Source: Bordetella parapertussis | Lineage (GTDB): Bacteria; Pseudomonadota; Gammaproteobacteria; Burkholderiales; CAIKXV01 | Assembly (NCBI GenBank): GCA_945877995.1 | Contig: CAMDXD010000012.1 | Location: forward strand, 1 to 23,093 | DNA length: 23,093 nucleotides | Direction of reading: 5' to 3' | Position numbers and translations under genes: made by a program | Shown here: piece after piece, positions 7,246 through 14,486 of the stretch | How the letters are laid out: each line of letters opens with the position of its first letter | How positions within the stretch are numbered: position 1 is the stretch's first letter | Notes under the pieces: model-generated | Database searches by the model: none | What the model saw: the letters and a program-made list of their open reading frames with translations, nothing else | What the model was told of the DNA's origin: nothing

Positions 7246-8958
7246 ATGCACAGCCTGCCCAGCCCCTGCGGCGCACACCTGGTCGCCCGCGCACTGAAGC
7301 GGCACGGGGTCGAACTGATGTTCGGCCAGAGCCTGCCGTCCGCGCTCTACCTGGTCGTACCCGAGAACGGCATGCGCCAGGTCGCCTACCGCACCGAGAA
7401 CGCCGGTGGCGCGATGGCCGACGGCTATGCTCGTGCCTCCGGCAAGGTATCGGTGGTCACCGCGCAGAACGGGCCTGCAGCCGCCCTGCTCGCACCGGCC
7501 CTGGCCGAAGCCCTGAAGGCCTCGGTACCGATCGTGGCGATCGTGCAGGACGTGCGCCGCACGCAGACCGACCGCAACGCATTCCAGGACCTCGACCACT
7601 TCGACATCTTCCGCGGCTGCAGCAAGTGGGTACGGCGCATCCCCGAACTGTCGCGCATCGACGACTACATCGACATGGCCTTCGTAGCCGCGGCGAGCGG
7701 ACGGCCGGGCCCGGTGGTGCTGATGGTGCCGCAGGACCTGCTGACCGAAGCGCTGCCGCAGATGCCCGCCGAGCAGCGGCGTGCATCGCTGGGCACGTAC
7801 CCGCTCGACCGTTGCAGCGCGGACCCGGCACTGATCGAGCAGGCCGCCCGGCTGCTGGTCACGGCCCGGGCACCCCTTATCGTCGCCGGCGGCGGGGTGC
7901 ACCTGTCGGGCGCGCAGGCGGCGCTTGCATCGCTGCAGCAGTCGGCCGGCATCCCGGTGGCGACCACGGTGATGGGCAAGGGTACCGTCGACGAGACGCA
8001 TCCACTGTCGGTGGGCGTGATCGGCTATTTCATGGGCACGCGCAGCCGTACGCGGCACCTGCGGCCGCTGATCGACCAGGCCGACGTCATCCTGCTGGTG
8101 GGCACCCGCACCAACCAGAACGGCACCGACTCGTGGGCGCTGTTCCCGAAGTCGGCGCGGTTCATCCATGTCGATGTCGATGGCCTGGAGGTCGGTCGCA
8201 ATTATGAGTCGCTGCGCCTGGTCGGCGATGCGCGCCTCACGCTGCAGCAGCTCGGCCAGGCCATCGCGGCGCAGGACCTCACGGCGCGCCGACAGGCGAG
8301 CGCTGGCGTGGCGCAGGCAATCGCCGACGGGCATGCCACCTACCGCGCGGAAGCTGCCGTGCACCTGTCGTCGGCCGCCGCGCCGATCCGCCCCGAGCGC
8401 CTGATGCAGGACCTCGACCGGGTGCTCACGCCCGAATCGGTCGTGGTGAGCGACGCGAGCTACGCCCCGATCTGGGCGGCCAACTTCCTCACCGCGCAGC
8501 GGGCCGGCATGCGCTTCCTGGCCGGCCGCGGGCTCGCCGGGCTGGGCTGGGGATTTCCCGCAGCGCTGGGTGCGAAGCTCGCGCAGCCGGCCAGCGAGGT
8601 GTTCTGCCTCACCGGCGATGGCGGCTTCGCGCACATGTGGTCCGAGCTGGAAACCGCAAAGCGCATGGGCATCAAGGTCACCGTGATCGTGCTGAACAAC
8701 CAGATCCTCGGCTACCAGTGGCATGCGGAAGACGTGCTCTACGGCGGGCACACCGATGCCTGCCAGCTGGCGCCGGTCGACCATGCGGCGATCGCCATGG
8801 CCTGCGGCTGCAACGGCATCCGCGTCGAGACCGCGGATGCATTCGCCCCGGCGCTGCAGGCTGCGCTGGCGTCGGACACCACGACGGTGATCGACGTGGT
8901 GACGGACCCGCGTGCATTCCCGCCGATCACGCTGTTCGAGGGCAAGCTGGAAGGTTGA
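7246..8958 (+). CDS. thiamine-diphosphate-dependent enzyme, acetolactate synthase large-subunit-like
   Basis: 570 residues with the three-domain acetohydroxyacid synthase / benzoylformate decarboxylase fold. The N-terminal PYR domain holds the catalytic glutamate E51 in YRTENAGGAMADGYAR. The central domain contains PLIVAGGGVHLSG and VGTRTNQNGTDSW. The C-terminal PP domain has the ThDP/Mg motif GDG (457-459), 24 residues, then NN (484-485). ATG 7246 has GGAG nine bases upstream, and family similarity starts there. It probably cleaves or condenses 2-oxo acids in the cytosol. No AHAS small regulatory subunit is adjacent, so a catabolic lyase or decarboxylase is more likely than valine biosynthesis. 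It lies 22 bases after an MmgE/PrpD gene and 21 before a Bug receptor gene. Confidence 0.9.
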   Translation: MHSLPSPCGAHLVARALKRHGVELMFGQSLPSALYLVVPENGMRQVAYRTENAGGAMADGYARASGKVSVVTAQNGPAAALLAPALAEALKASVPIVAIVQDVRRTQTDRNAFQDLDHFDIFRGCSKWVRRIPELSRIDDYIDMAFVAAASGRPGPVVLMVPQDLLTEALPQMPAEQRRASLGTYPLDRCSADPALIEQAARLLVTARAPLIVAGGGVHLSGAQAALASLQQSAGIPVATTVMGKGTVDETHPLSVGVIGYFMGTRSRTRHLRPLIDQADVILLVGTRTNQNGTDSWALFPKSARFIHVDVDGLEVGRNYESLRLVGDARLTLQQLGQAIAAQDLTARRQASAGVAQAIADGHATYRAEAAVHLSSAAAPIRPERLMQDLDRVLTPESVVVSDASYAPIWAANFLTAQRAGMRFLAGRGLAGLGWGFPAALGAKLAQPASEVFCLTGDGGFAHMWSELETAKRMGIKVTVIVLNNQILGYQWHAEDVLYGGHTDACQLAPVDHAAIAMACGCNGIRVETADAFAPALQAALASDTTTVIDVVTDPRAFPPITLFEGKLEG

Positions 8959-8979
8959 ACACCCCCACAGGGAGAAGCG

Positions 8980-10008
8980 ATGCAGAGGTACCGCAACAGA
9001 CAGACCGGACCATTGGCGCGAGCGATGCGTCCTGCGTTGATGGCCTTCGCCGTACCAGTCCTGCTGTCGTTCATGCCACCGCAAGCGGCAGCGCAGCCTG
9101 TCGCAGCAAAGGGGTATCCGTCGAAGACGATCCGGATGGTGCTGCCGTTCCCGCCGGGCGGCGCGACCGACATCATGGCCCGGCGCATCGGCCAGAAGCT
9201 GTCCGACCGCTGGGGACAGCAGGTGCTGATCGAGAACCGTGCCGGTGCCGGGGGCAACATCGCGACCGAACTGGTGGCCAAGGCCGCACCCGACGGCTAC
9301 ACCCTGCTCTTCGCGGCCAGCGCACAACTCGCGGTGAACCCGTCGCTCTACGGCAAGGTGCCGTTCGACCCGGTGAAGAGCTTCGCACCGGTGACGCTCG
9401 TCGGCAGCGTGCCGAACATACTGGTGGCGCACCCGTCACTGCCGGTGCGTTCGCTGAAGGAGTTCATCGCGTTCGCGAAGGCTCGCCCCGGCCAGCTCAA
9501 CTATGCAACGGCCGGCAGCGGCTCGACCGCGCACCTGTCCGTGGAACTGCTGAAGATCCGGACCGGCATCGACATCGTGCATGTGCCCTATCGCGGCGCG
9601 GCGCCTGCGGTGAGCGACCTGCTCGGCGGGCAGGTACCGCTGATGATGGTCAGCATGCCCTCGGTGATCGGCCATTTGAAGGCAGGCAAGCTGCGCGCGA
9701 TCGGCATGACCGGGGCGAAGCGTTCGGCGGCCGCACCCGAGGTCGCGACTTTCGCCGAGACGCTGCCGGCATTCGAATCGAGCGCCTGGTACGGAATGCT
9801 GGCGCCAGCCGGCACGCCTGCGGAGATCGTCGACCGGCTGTTCGAGGAAACGGCCGCGATCCTGAAGATGGCCGACGTGCGCGAGACCTTCTTCGGCCAG
9901 GGCATCGAGATCATCGGCAGCACGCCGGCGGCGTTTTCCGCCATCATCGAATCGGAGCTGACCAAGTGGGCAGCCGTAGTGCGCAAATCGGGTGCGAAGG
10001 TGGATTGA
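8980..10008 (+). CDS. Bug/TctC family receptor (receptor 3)
   Basis: 342 residues. The signal peptide has a basic start (MQRYRNRQ), hydrophobic core PALMAFAVPVLLSFM and probable cleavage after PQAAA. Bug motifs: KTIRMVLPFPPGGATD, VLIENRAGAGGNIATE, APDGYTLLFAAS, NYATAGSGSTAHLSVE, VHVPYRGAAPAVSDLLGGQV, ESSAWYGMLAPAGTP. The gene follows the ThDP enzyme by 21 bases with an AGGGAG Shine-Dalgarno at 8969-8974, and its stop is one base before the ATG of a small cupin, so it is translated within the same operon. It is the second receptor in this run, which may therefore handle two related ligands. No TctAB partner is seen. Confidence 0.94.
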   Translation: MQRYRNRQTGPLARAMRPALMAFAVPVLLSFMPPQAAAQPVAAKGYPSKTIRMVLPFPPGGATDIMARRIGQKLSDRWGQQVLIENRAGAGGNIATELVAKAAPDGYTLLFAASAQLAVNPSLYGKVPFDPVKSFAPVTLVGSVPNILVAHPSLPVRSLKEFIAFAKARPGQLNYATAGSGSTAHLSVELLKIRTGIDIVHVPYRGAAPAVSDLLGGQVPLMMVSMPSVIGHLKAGKLRAIGMTGAKRSAAAPEVATFAETLPAFESSAWYGMLAPAGTPAEIVDRLFEETAAILKMADVRETFFGQGIEIIGSTPAAFSAIIESELTKWAAVVRKSGAKVD

Positions 10009-10009
10009 G

Positions 10010-10414
10010 ATGACAGGCAAGGCACAGAAGGTCGTGCGGGTGTACATGGGCGAGGACAGGCGGTCGCACTTCGAGGACGTGATGGTACCGATGGGCGAAT
10101 TCCGCCTCGGCACCCTGTTCTCGTACAAGACGGCGATGGCGGGCGTGAGCGGCGTGGTGTTCCGCGAGAATCCGCTCGACGGATCGCCAGACTTCCACAC
10201 ACCGCCGCGCCGCCAGTTCGTGATCACGCTGGTCGGTGCGGTCGAACTGCAGGTGGGCGATGGCAGCACCCGCGTGTTCGGCCCTGGCGACGTGCTGTTC
10301 GCGGAGGATGTCGAAGGCGAGGGCCACTCGGCCCGCGAGCTGCTCGGGCCGCGGCGCAGCCTGATCCTGCCGGTGCCGGACGCGTTCGATTTCAGGGCGT
10401 GGGTCGCGGGTTGA
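10010..10414 (+). CDS. small single-domain cupin protein
   Basis: 134 residues, no signal peptide, probably cytosolic. The centre and C-terminal half look like a cupin beta-barrel: FHTPPRRQFVITLVGAVEL, then FGPGDVLFAEDVEGEGHSAR, with candidate metal ligands His in DFHTPP and in GEGHSA. The canonical HxH pair is not obvious, so metal binding is uncertain. The ATG at 10010 is one base past the receptor stop (TGAGATG), which fixes the start and implies coupled translation. Its 3' end overlaps the modA frame by up to 16 bases. Such cupins are often isomerases, dioxygenases or binding proteins; no function is claimed. Confidence 0.8.
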   Translation: MTGKAQKVVRVYMGEDRRSHFEDVMVPMGEFRLGTLFSYKTAMAGVSGVVFRENPLDGSPDFHTPPRRQFVITLVGAVELQVGDGSTRVFGPGDVLFAEDVEGEGHSARELLGPRRSLILPVPDAFDFRAWVAG

Positions 10415-11214
10415 GCCGAACGGTGCCCGTGCGCCCGGTGGCGCGCGTCCGACTGCGCATCGGCGCCCTCGCACGGGGACCTCTGCTGGCGCTGCTCGCG
10501 CTGCTCGCGGGCGGCCCGACGCTGGCGGCAGAGCTCACCGTGTCAGCGGCAGCAAGCCTGAACAACGCATTCCGCGAACTGGCGCCTTTGTTCGAGGCGC
10601 AGAACCCGGGGACGCGGGTGGTGTTCAACTTCGCGGCGTCGGACGCGCTGCTCGCCCAGGTGGCGCGTGGCGCCCCGGTGGATGTCTTCGCCTCGGCCGA
10701 CGAAGAGACGATGGACCGCGCCGGCAGCCGGAAGCTGCTGGTCGCCGGTTCACGCCGCACGTTCGCGCGCAACGCGCTGGTCGTCGTGGTACCCGCCGAC
10801 GCGAAGGCGCGGCCTGCGGCGCTCGCAGACCTCGGCCAGCCTGCCTTCCGCCGCATCGCGATCGGCAGCCCGACCAGCGTACCGGCGGGGCGCTATGCGC
10901 GTGCCGCGCTGGACGCCGCGAAGCTGTGGACGGCGATCGAGCCGCGCGTGGTGTTCGCGCAGAACGTGCGCCAGGCGCTGGACTACGTGGCGCGTGGCGA
11001 AGTCGACGCTGGCTTCGTCTATGCCACCGATGCAATGATCCTGAAGGACAAGGTGCGCGTCGCGCTCGAGGTGCCGACATCGACGCCCATCCTCTACCCT
11101 GCAGCCGCGATCGCCGGCAGCGCCAGTCCGGACGTCGCACGCCGCTTCGTCGATTTCCTGCTGTCGCCGGCGGCGCAGGCCGCGCTCGCGCGCCAGGGCT
11201 TCCTGAAACCATGA
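10399..11214 (+). CDS. modA: molybdate ABC transporter, periplasmic binding protein ModA
   Basis: About 271 residues. An Arg-rich n-region and LLALLALLAGG core form a signal peptide, probably cleaved after PTLAA. The mature protein begins ELTVSAAASLNNAFREL, the ModA oxyanion-binding N-terminus. It continues with FNFAASDALLAQ, GAPVDVFASADEETMD, GSPTSVPAGRYA and ARGEVDAGFVYATDAM, all characteristic of molybdate/tungstate receptors. The start is uncertain: GTG 10399 overlaps the cupin end by 16 bases, TTG 10411 overlaps it as TTGA, and neither has a strong Shine-Dalgarno. It binds molybdate or tungstate for ModBC. Its overlap with the upstream cupin places the mod genes on the catabolic transcript. 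Confidence 0.93.
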   Translation: MGRGLSRTVPVRPVARVRLRIGALARGPLLALLALLAGGPTLAAELTVSAAASLNNAFRELAPLFEAQNPGTRVVFNFAASDALLAQVARGAPVDVFASADEETMDRAGSRKLLVAGSRRTFARNALVVVVPADAKARPAALADLGQPAFRRIAIGSPTSVPAGRYARAALDAAKLWTAIEPRVVFAQNVRQALDYVARGEVDAGFVYATDAMILKDKVRVALEVPTSTPILYPAAAIAGSASPDVARRFVDFLLSPAAQAALARQGFLKP

Positions 11215-11302
11215 ACTGCGCACGCGCGCCGGCACGAGGGATGTCGACCTGATCACCGCACCCGACCCCGCTGTCTGGATCACGCTCGGCCTCACGCTGA
11301 AG

Positions 11303-11932
11303 GTGGCCGCGTGGGCGACCGGTATCAACCTGGTGCTGGGCACGGCCGTCGGCTGGCTGCTTGCGCGCAAGGCCTTCCCCGGCCGTGAGCTGGTGGATGC
11401 GATCCTCACGCTGCCGTTCGTGCTGCCGCCGACCGTGCTCGGCTACTACCTGCTGGTGCTGATCGGCCGGCGCGGCTGGCTCGGCGGCTGGCTATACGAC
11501 ACCTTCGGCATCAACCTGATCTTCACCTGGCAGGGCGCGGTGATCGCCGCCTCGCTGGTGGCATTTCCGCTCGTGCTCAAGGCGGCGCGCACGGCGTTCG
11601 AGGGAGTCGATCCGCAACTCGAGCAGGCGGCGCGGGTGCTCGGTCTGGGCGAGTGGGCCGTGTTCTTCCGGGTGACGGTCCCGCTCGCCTGGCCCGGCAT
11701 CCTGGCCGGCACGCTGCTGGTGTTCGCGCGCTCGATGGGCGAGTTCGGCGCGACGCTGATGGTCGCAGGCAGCATCCCGGGCAAGACGCAGACCCTGTCG
11801 ATCGCGGTGTACGAGGCGGTGCAGGCCGGGCAGGACTCGATCGCCAACACACTGGTGCTGATCACCTCGGTGACCTGCATCGTCGTGCTGCTGCTGGCCG
11901 GGCGGCTGGTGCCGGCGGGGGCGCGGCGATGA
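11303..11932 (+). CDS. modB: molybdate ABC transporter permease ModB
   Basis: At least 209 residues with several membrane helices. The cytoplasmic EAA loop is visible as EQAARVLGLGEWAVFFRVTV followed by PLAWPGILAG, and ARSMGEFGATLMVAG is typical of ModB. GTG 11303 is the first ordinary start in frame but falls inside the first membrane segment. The frame stays open upstream and encodes PDPAVWITLGLTLK, the expected ModB N-terminus. A CTG at 11249 preceded by GAGGGA (11236-11241) is a candidate non-canonical start; the ATG at 11241 is in another frame and stops at once. The coordinates here are the minimal extent. The 3' end overlaps modC as ATGA. Confidence 0.9.
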   Translation: MAAWATGINLVLGTAVGWLLARKAFPGRELVDAILTLPFVLPPTVLGYYLLVLIGRRGWLGGWLYDTFGINLIFTWQGAVIAASLVAFPLVLKAARTAFEGVDPQLEQAARVLGLGEWAVFFRVTVPLAWPGILAGTLLVFARSMGEFGATLMVAGSIPGKTQTLSIAVYEAVQAGQDSIANTLVLITSVTCIVVLLLAGRLVPAGARR

Positions 11933-12603
11933 ACTTCAGCGTCGACATCGCGAAGACGATCGGCGGCGTGCGACGTCGCTTCGAACTGAAGGTGGCGTTC
12001 GAGACCACGGCCGCGCGCACCGTCATCTACGGGCCGTCGGGTGCGGGTAAGAGCCTCACGCTGCAGACGATCGCCGGGCTGCTCGCGCCCGACCGAGGCC
12101 GTATCCTGTTCGGCAGCGAGACGCTGTTCGATTCGGACACGCGTATTAACGTACCCGCAAGAGCGCGCCGGTTTGGCTACCTGTTCCAGGACTACGCGCT
12201 TTTCCCCGGGCTCAACGTGCGCCAGAACGTCGCCTTCGGGTTGTCGCGCGGCCTGCGCAACCCACCGCGCAACGCCGGTGGCGACGCAGTCGAGCGCTGG
12301 CTCGATGCGCTCGAACTGCGCGAGGTCGCGCTGCAGCGTCCGGGCGAACTCTCCGGCGGACAGCGCCAGCGCGTCGCGCTCGCCCGCGCACTCGTCAATG
12401 ATCCGCGCGCGCTGCTGCTCGACGAACCCTTCTCGGCGCTCGATCCGGAACTGCGCCAGCGCACGCGCGGCGAACTCGACCGGCTGCTCACCCGCATCGG
12501 TATCCCGATCGTGATGATCACACACGATCCAGAGGACATCGGCTGGTTCGGGGAGCGGACGCTGTACCTGCGGGACGGCGGCCTGCACGAAATGCGTGTC
12601 TGA
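11929..12603 (+). CDS. modC: molybdate ABC transporter ATPase ModC, short form
   Basis: 224 residues, the nucleotide-binding subunit that powers molybdate uptake with ModB. Walker A GPSGAGKS is at 35-42, the Q-loop is in YLFQDYALFP, the signature LSGGQRQRVALARAL begins at 141, Walker B LLLDEPFSALD carries D165-E166, and the switch His is H199 in ITHDPED. Full-length ModC is usually about 350 residues with a C-terminal MOP/TOBE oxyanion-binding domain. This one ends just after the ATPase domain, with a clean TGA and a convergent gene only 26 bases away, so the regulatory domain is absent. ATG 11929 overlaps the modB stop. Short ModC-like ATPases also occur in tungstate systems, so the ion is not certain. 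Confidence 0.91.
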   Translation: MNFSVDIAKTIGGVRRRFELKVAFETTAARTVIYGPSGAGKSLTLQTIAGLLAPDRGRILFGSETLFDSDTRINVPARARRFGYLFQDYALFPGLNVRQNVAFGLSRGLRNPPRNAGGDAVERWLDALELREVALQRPGELSGGQRQRVALARALVNDPRALLLDEPFSALDPELRQRTRGELDRLLTRIGIPIVMITHDPEDIGWFGERTLYLRDGGLHEMRV

Positions 12604-12629
12604 CCCGGGTTTTCGGCGTGCTGTTCGAG

Positions 12630-13175
12630 TCAGCGGGTACCGGGGCGGAACTCGCGGAAGCGCTGGTGGCAGGCGAGGCACTGGTGGCGCACCGCGGTCA
12701 TGGCGGCTGCGTCGCGGCTGCGGTCACTCGCCCTGAGGGTGTCGCGCAGGTCGCGTACGGCCGACTGCAAGCCGACGACATGCTGCGCGAAACAATCGGG
12801 CTCCGTCCAGATGGCCGGCCGTGCACCCCAGGTGCCCGGCGCCATCGCGCTGCCCGCCACGAACAGCCCGGGCCATCCCTCGGCGAGGCCGACCATGGCT
12901 TCAGCATCAGAGACCGTGTGCCCGGCGAACGGCGCGCCGTAGTTGAACACCGCCTCCAGCGAGCGGAAGTGGTTGGACATCGCATTCATCTGCAGCCGGC
13001 GGTAGTGGGTGACCCGTTCGGCGCCGGAGCGAAGGGAGAGCGGCTTCACCGCCTCGACCAGGTCGCCCCACGGGCCAGGCACGATGTCCTGTGCGCGCGC
13101 GGCAGCGGGAAGCAGCACGAGGACCATCGCCATGAACAAAGACTGGATCGAAACAAAGCGCTCGACAGCACGCAT
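12630..13175 (-). CDS. cytochrome c-prime / c-556 type periplasmic haem protein
   Basis: 181 residues. The N-terminal signal peptide (basic MRAVERF, core SLFMAMVLVLLPAAA, cleavage near ARA-QD) exports it to the periplasm. The single haem motif CLACH (C166, C169, H170) lies at the extreme C-terminus, followed by QRFRE, as in four-helix cytochromes of the c-prime/c-556 class; the preceding mature region is largely helical. Such proteins carry electrons or bind NO. A start at ATG 13175 gives the signal peptide; Shine-Dalgarno support is weak. The gene is convergent with modC. A minus-strand TATCAT at 13224-13229 could be its -10 element. Class assignment rests on motif position. Confidence 0.8.
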   Translation of the reverse strand: MRAVERFVSIQSLFMAMVLVLLPAAARAQDIVPGPWGDLVEAVKPLSLRSGAERVTHYRRLQMNAMSNHFRSLEAVFNYGAPFAGHTVSDAEAMVGLAEGWPGLFVAGSAMAPGTWGARPAIWTEPDCFAQHVVGLQSAVRDLRDTLRASDRSRDAAAMTAVRHQCLACHQRFREFRPGTR

Positions 13176-13223
13176 CGGATTTCCGGCAAGGGATTCGGTC
13201 GGCGGGGTTCACAACACGCCCCG

Positions 13224-13229
13224 ATGATA
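13224..13229 (-). promoter_or_regulatory. candidate -10 element for the cytochrome gene
   Basis: Reverse-strand TATCAT matches five of six -10 bases and lies about 50 bases before the cytochrome ATG. No clear -35 was found. Confidence 0.25.
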
Positions 13230-13250
13230 ATCTCTCGCCCCGCTACGGCA

Positions 13251-13589
13251 TCAGAGCCCCGCGGAGGCCCGCAGCCGCGCCACCGCCACGCTGACGTCGT
13301 TCTCGAACTCCCTTCAGCGCTTTGCGGTCGCCTTCTTCAGGTACCCAGCCGGGCTTCGTCCGACCTGAGGTTGGTCTGCGTCGCGGCGACCTGTCCGTCG
13401 AGCTTGCCCTTCACGTCTGCAGCGGCCTCGGCTGCCTGCGCCTGCAGGCTCGACAGGCGCTCCCTGGCGACAACCAGATCCTTGTCCGCCCAGTCGATGA
13501 ACACATCGCACTCGCTGGTGACGGACGCGTAGCGGAACGGCGGCGGCGACCAGTAGGGCGACCGACATCTGATTCCTGAACGAGTGCAT
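13251..13589 (-). pseudogene. frameshifted gene for a small exported helical protein
   Basis: Pieces of one small protein appear in different reverse-strand frames. ATG 13589 opens MHSFRNQMSVALLVAAAVP, which looks like a signal peptide. The frame must then shift to give YASVTSECDVFIDWADKDL and an Ala/Gln/Glu-rich helical stretch including RLSSLQAQAAEAAADVKGKL. Near 13340 it shifts back to YLKKATAK. A TGA follows at 13314-13316, after which the same frame reads EFENDVSVAVARLRASAGL and ends at 13251. The joined product would be about 110 residues and periplasmic, possibly coiled-coil. I do not recognise the family. Either the gene is decayed or the assembly has several indel errors here. Confidence 0.6.
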
Positions 13590-13685
13590 GGCGTGTTCAC
13601 TTCCGGCGTGGTGGATGTCCCACTGCTTCTACTGTCGCCACAGGCCGGCGTCTGTACGCCAGCGCACCCAGACGGCTCGGCAGCC

Positions 13686-14378
13686 ATGGCCGTTTCCAGT
13701 GCCAACGCCGATAATGCATGTGTGCAAATCAATGCCGATTTCAGCCAGCGCGTCGCCATCGACACCCATGCCCTCGAATGGGTGGACTCGCCCTCGCCCG
13801 GCGTACAGCGCAAGATGCTCGAGCGCGATGGCGGCGAAGTGGCGCGTGCGACCTCCATCGTCCGCTACGCGCCAGGTTCGCGCTTCCCGACGCACCGGCA
13901 CCACCTCGGCGAAGAAATCTTCGTGCTGGACGGCGACTTCGAAGACGAGGCGGGCACCCATGCTCCGGGCACCTTCATGCGCAACCCCCCGGGGTCGAGC
14001 CATGCGCCCGGCTCCGCCGGTGGCTGCACGCTGTTCGTGAAACTGCGCCATGTGCACCCCGAGGACCTGCAGCAGGTGGTCGTCGACACGCACAGCACAC
14101 CTTGGCGGCCAGGCCTGGTCGACGGGTTGAGCGTGCTGCCGCTGTGCGAGTTCCGCACCGAGCACACGGCGCTGGTACGCTGGGCACCCGGCACTCGCTT
14201 CCAGGCGCACCGGCACTGGGGCGGGGAAGAGATCTACGTGATCGACGGCGTGTTCGAGGACGAATACGGACGCTACCCGGCCGGCAGCTGGATCCGCAGC
14301 CCGCACCTGAGCACGCATCGGCCGTTCAGTAACGAAGGCTGCACGATCCTGGTGAAGACGGGACATCTCGCCAGCTGA
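13686..14378 (+). CDS. double-cupin protein, ChrR-type cupin fold
   Basis: About 230 residues with two cupin repeats. The first is GGEVARATSIVRYAPGSRFP, then HRHHLGEEIFVLDGDFEDE, GTFMRNPPGSSHAPGS and GGCTLFVK. The second is LVRWAPGTRF, HRHWGGEEIYVIDGVFEDEY, GSWIRSPHLSTHRP and GCTILVK. Each carries the HxH, Glu and distal His expected for a metal site. The barrels resemble the cupin part of ChrR anti-sigma factors, but there is no N-terminal zinc anti-sigma domain and no sigma-factor gene nearby, so a metal-dependent enzyme or sensor is more likely. ATG 13686 is preferred; GTG 13722 is also possible because family similarity begins at INADFSQRV. No strong Shine-Dalgarno is seen for either. Confidence 0.82.
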   Translation: MAVSSANADNACVQINADFSQRVAIDTHALEWVDSPSPGVQRKMLERDGGEVARATSIVRYAPGSRFPTHRHHLGEEIFVLDGDFEDEAGTHAPGTFMRNPPGSSHAPGSAGGCTLFVKLRHVHPEDLQQVVVDTHSTPWRPGLVDGLSVLPLCEFRTEHTALVRWAPGTRFQAHRHWGGEEIYVIDGVFEDEYGRYPAGSWIRSPHLSTHRPFSNEGCTILVKTGHLAS

Positions 14379-14411
14379 TCGCCGCACCCCGGAACGGGGC
14401 TTTGGCAGCCG

Positions 14412-14440
14412 TTGACACGCCTGCTGAATTCGGTGAATGT
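14412..14440 (+). promoter_or_regulatory. candidate promoter with perfect -35 TTGACA
   Basis: TTGACA at 14412-14417 is a perfect -35 hexamer in the 108-base gap before the cupin gene at 14487. At 17-base spacing the -10 position reads GAATGT, a poor match, so the promoter is plausible but weak or activator-dependent. It would drive the cupin-Bug-amidohydrolase-dehydrogenase set. Confidence 0.35.
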
Positions 14441-14486
14441 CCGGCCAGCCGTGGACGCGAGATCCACGATGGAGGAGGAACACAGC

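Noticed and set aside
7156..9432. A 758-codon minus-strand frame opposite the ThDP enzyme and receptor 3
   Set aside because: Antisense shadow of two well-supported genes; no domain, signal or ribosome site.
13686..14378. Calling the double cupin a ChrR anti-sigma factor
   Set aside because: The zinc-binding anti-sigma domain is absent and no sigma-factor gene is adjacent, so only the cupin fold is supported.
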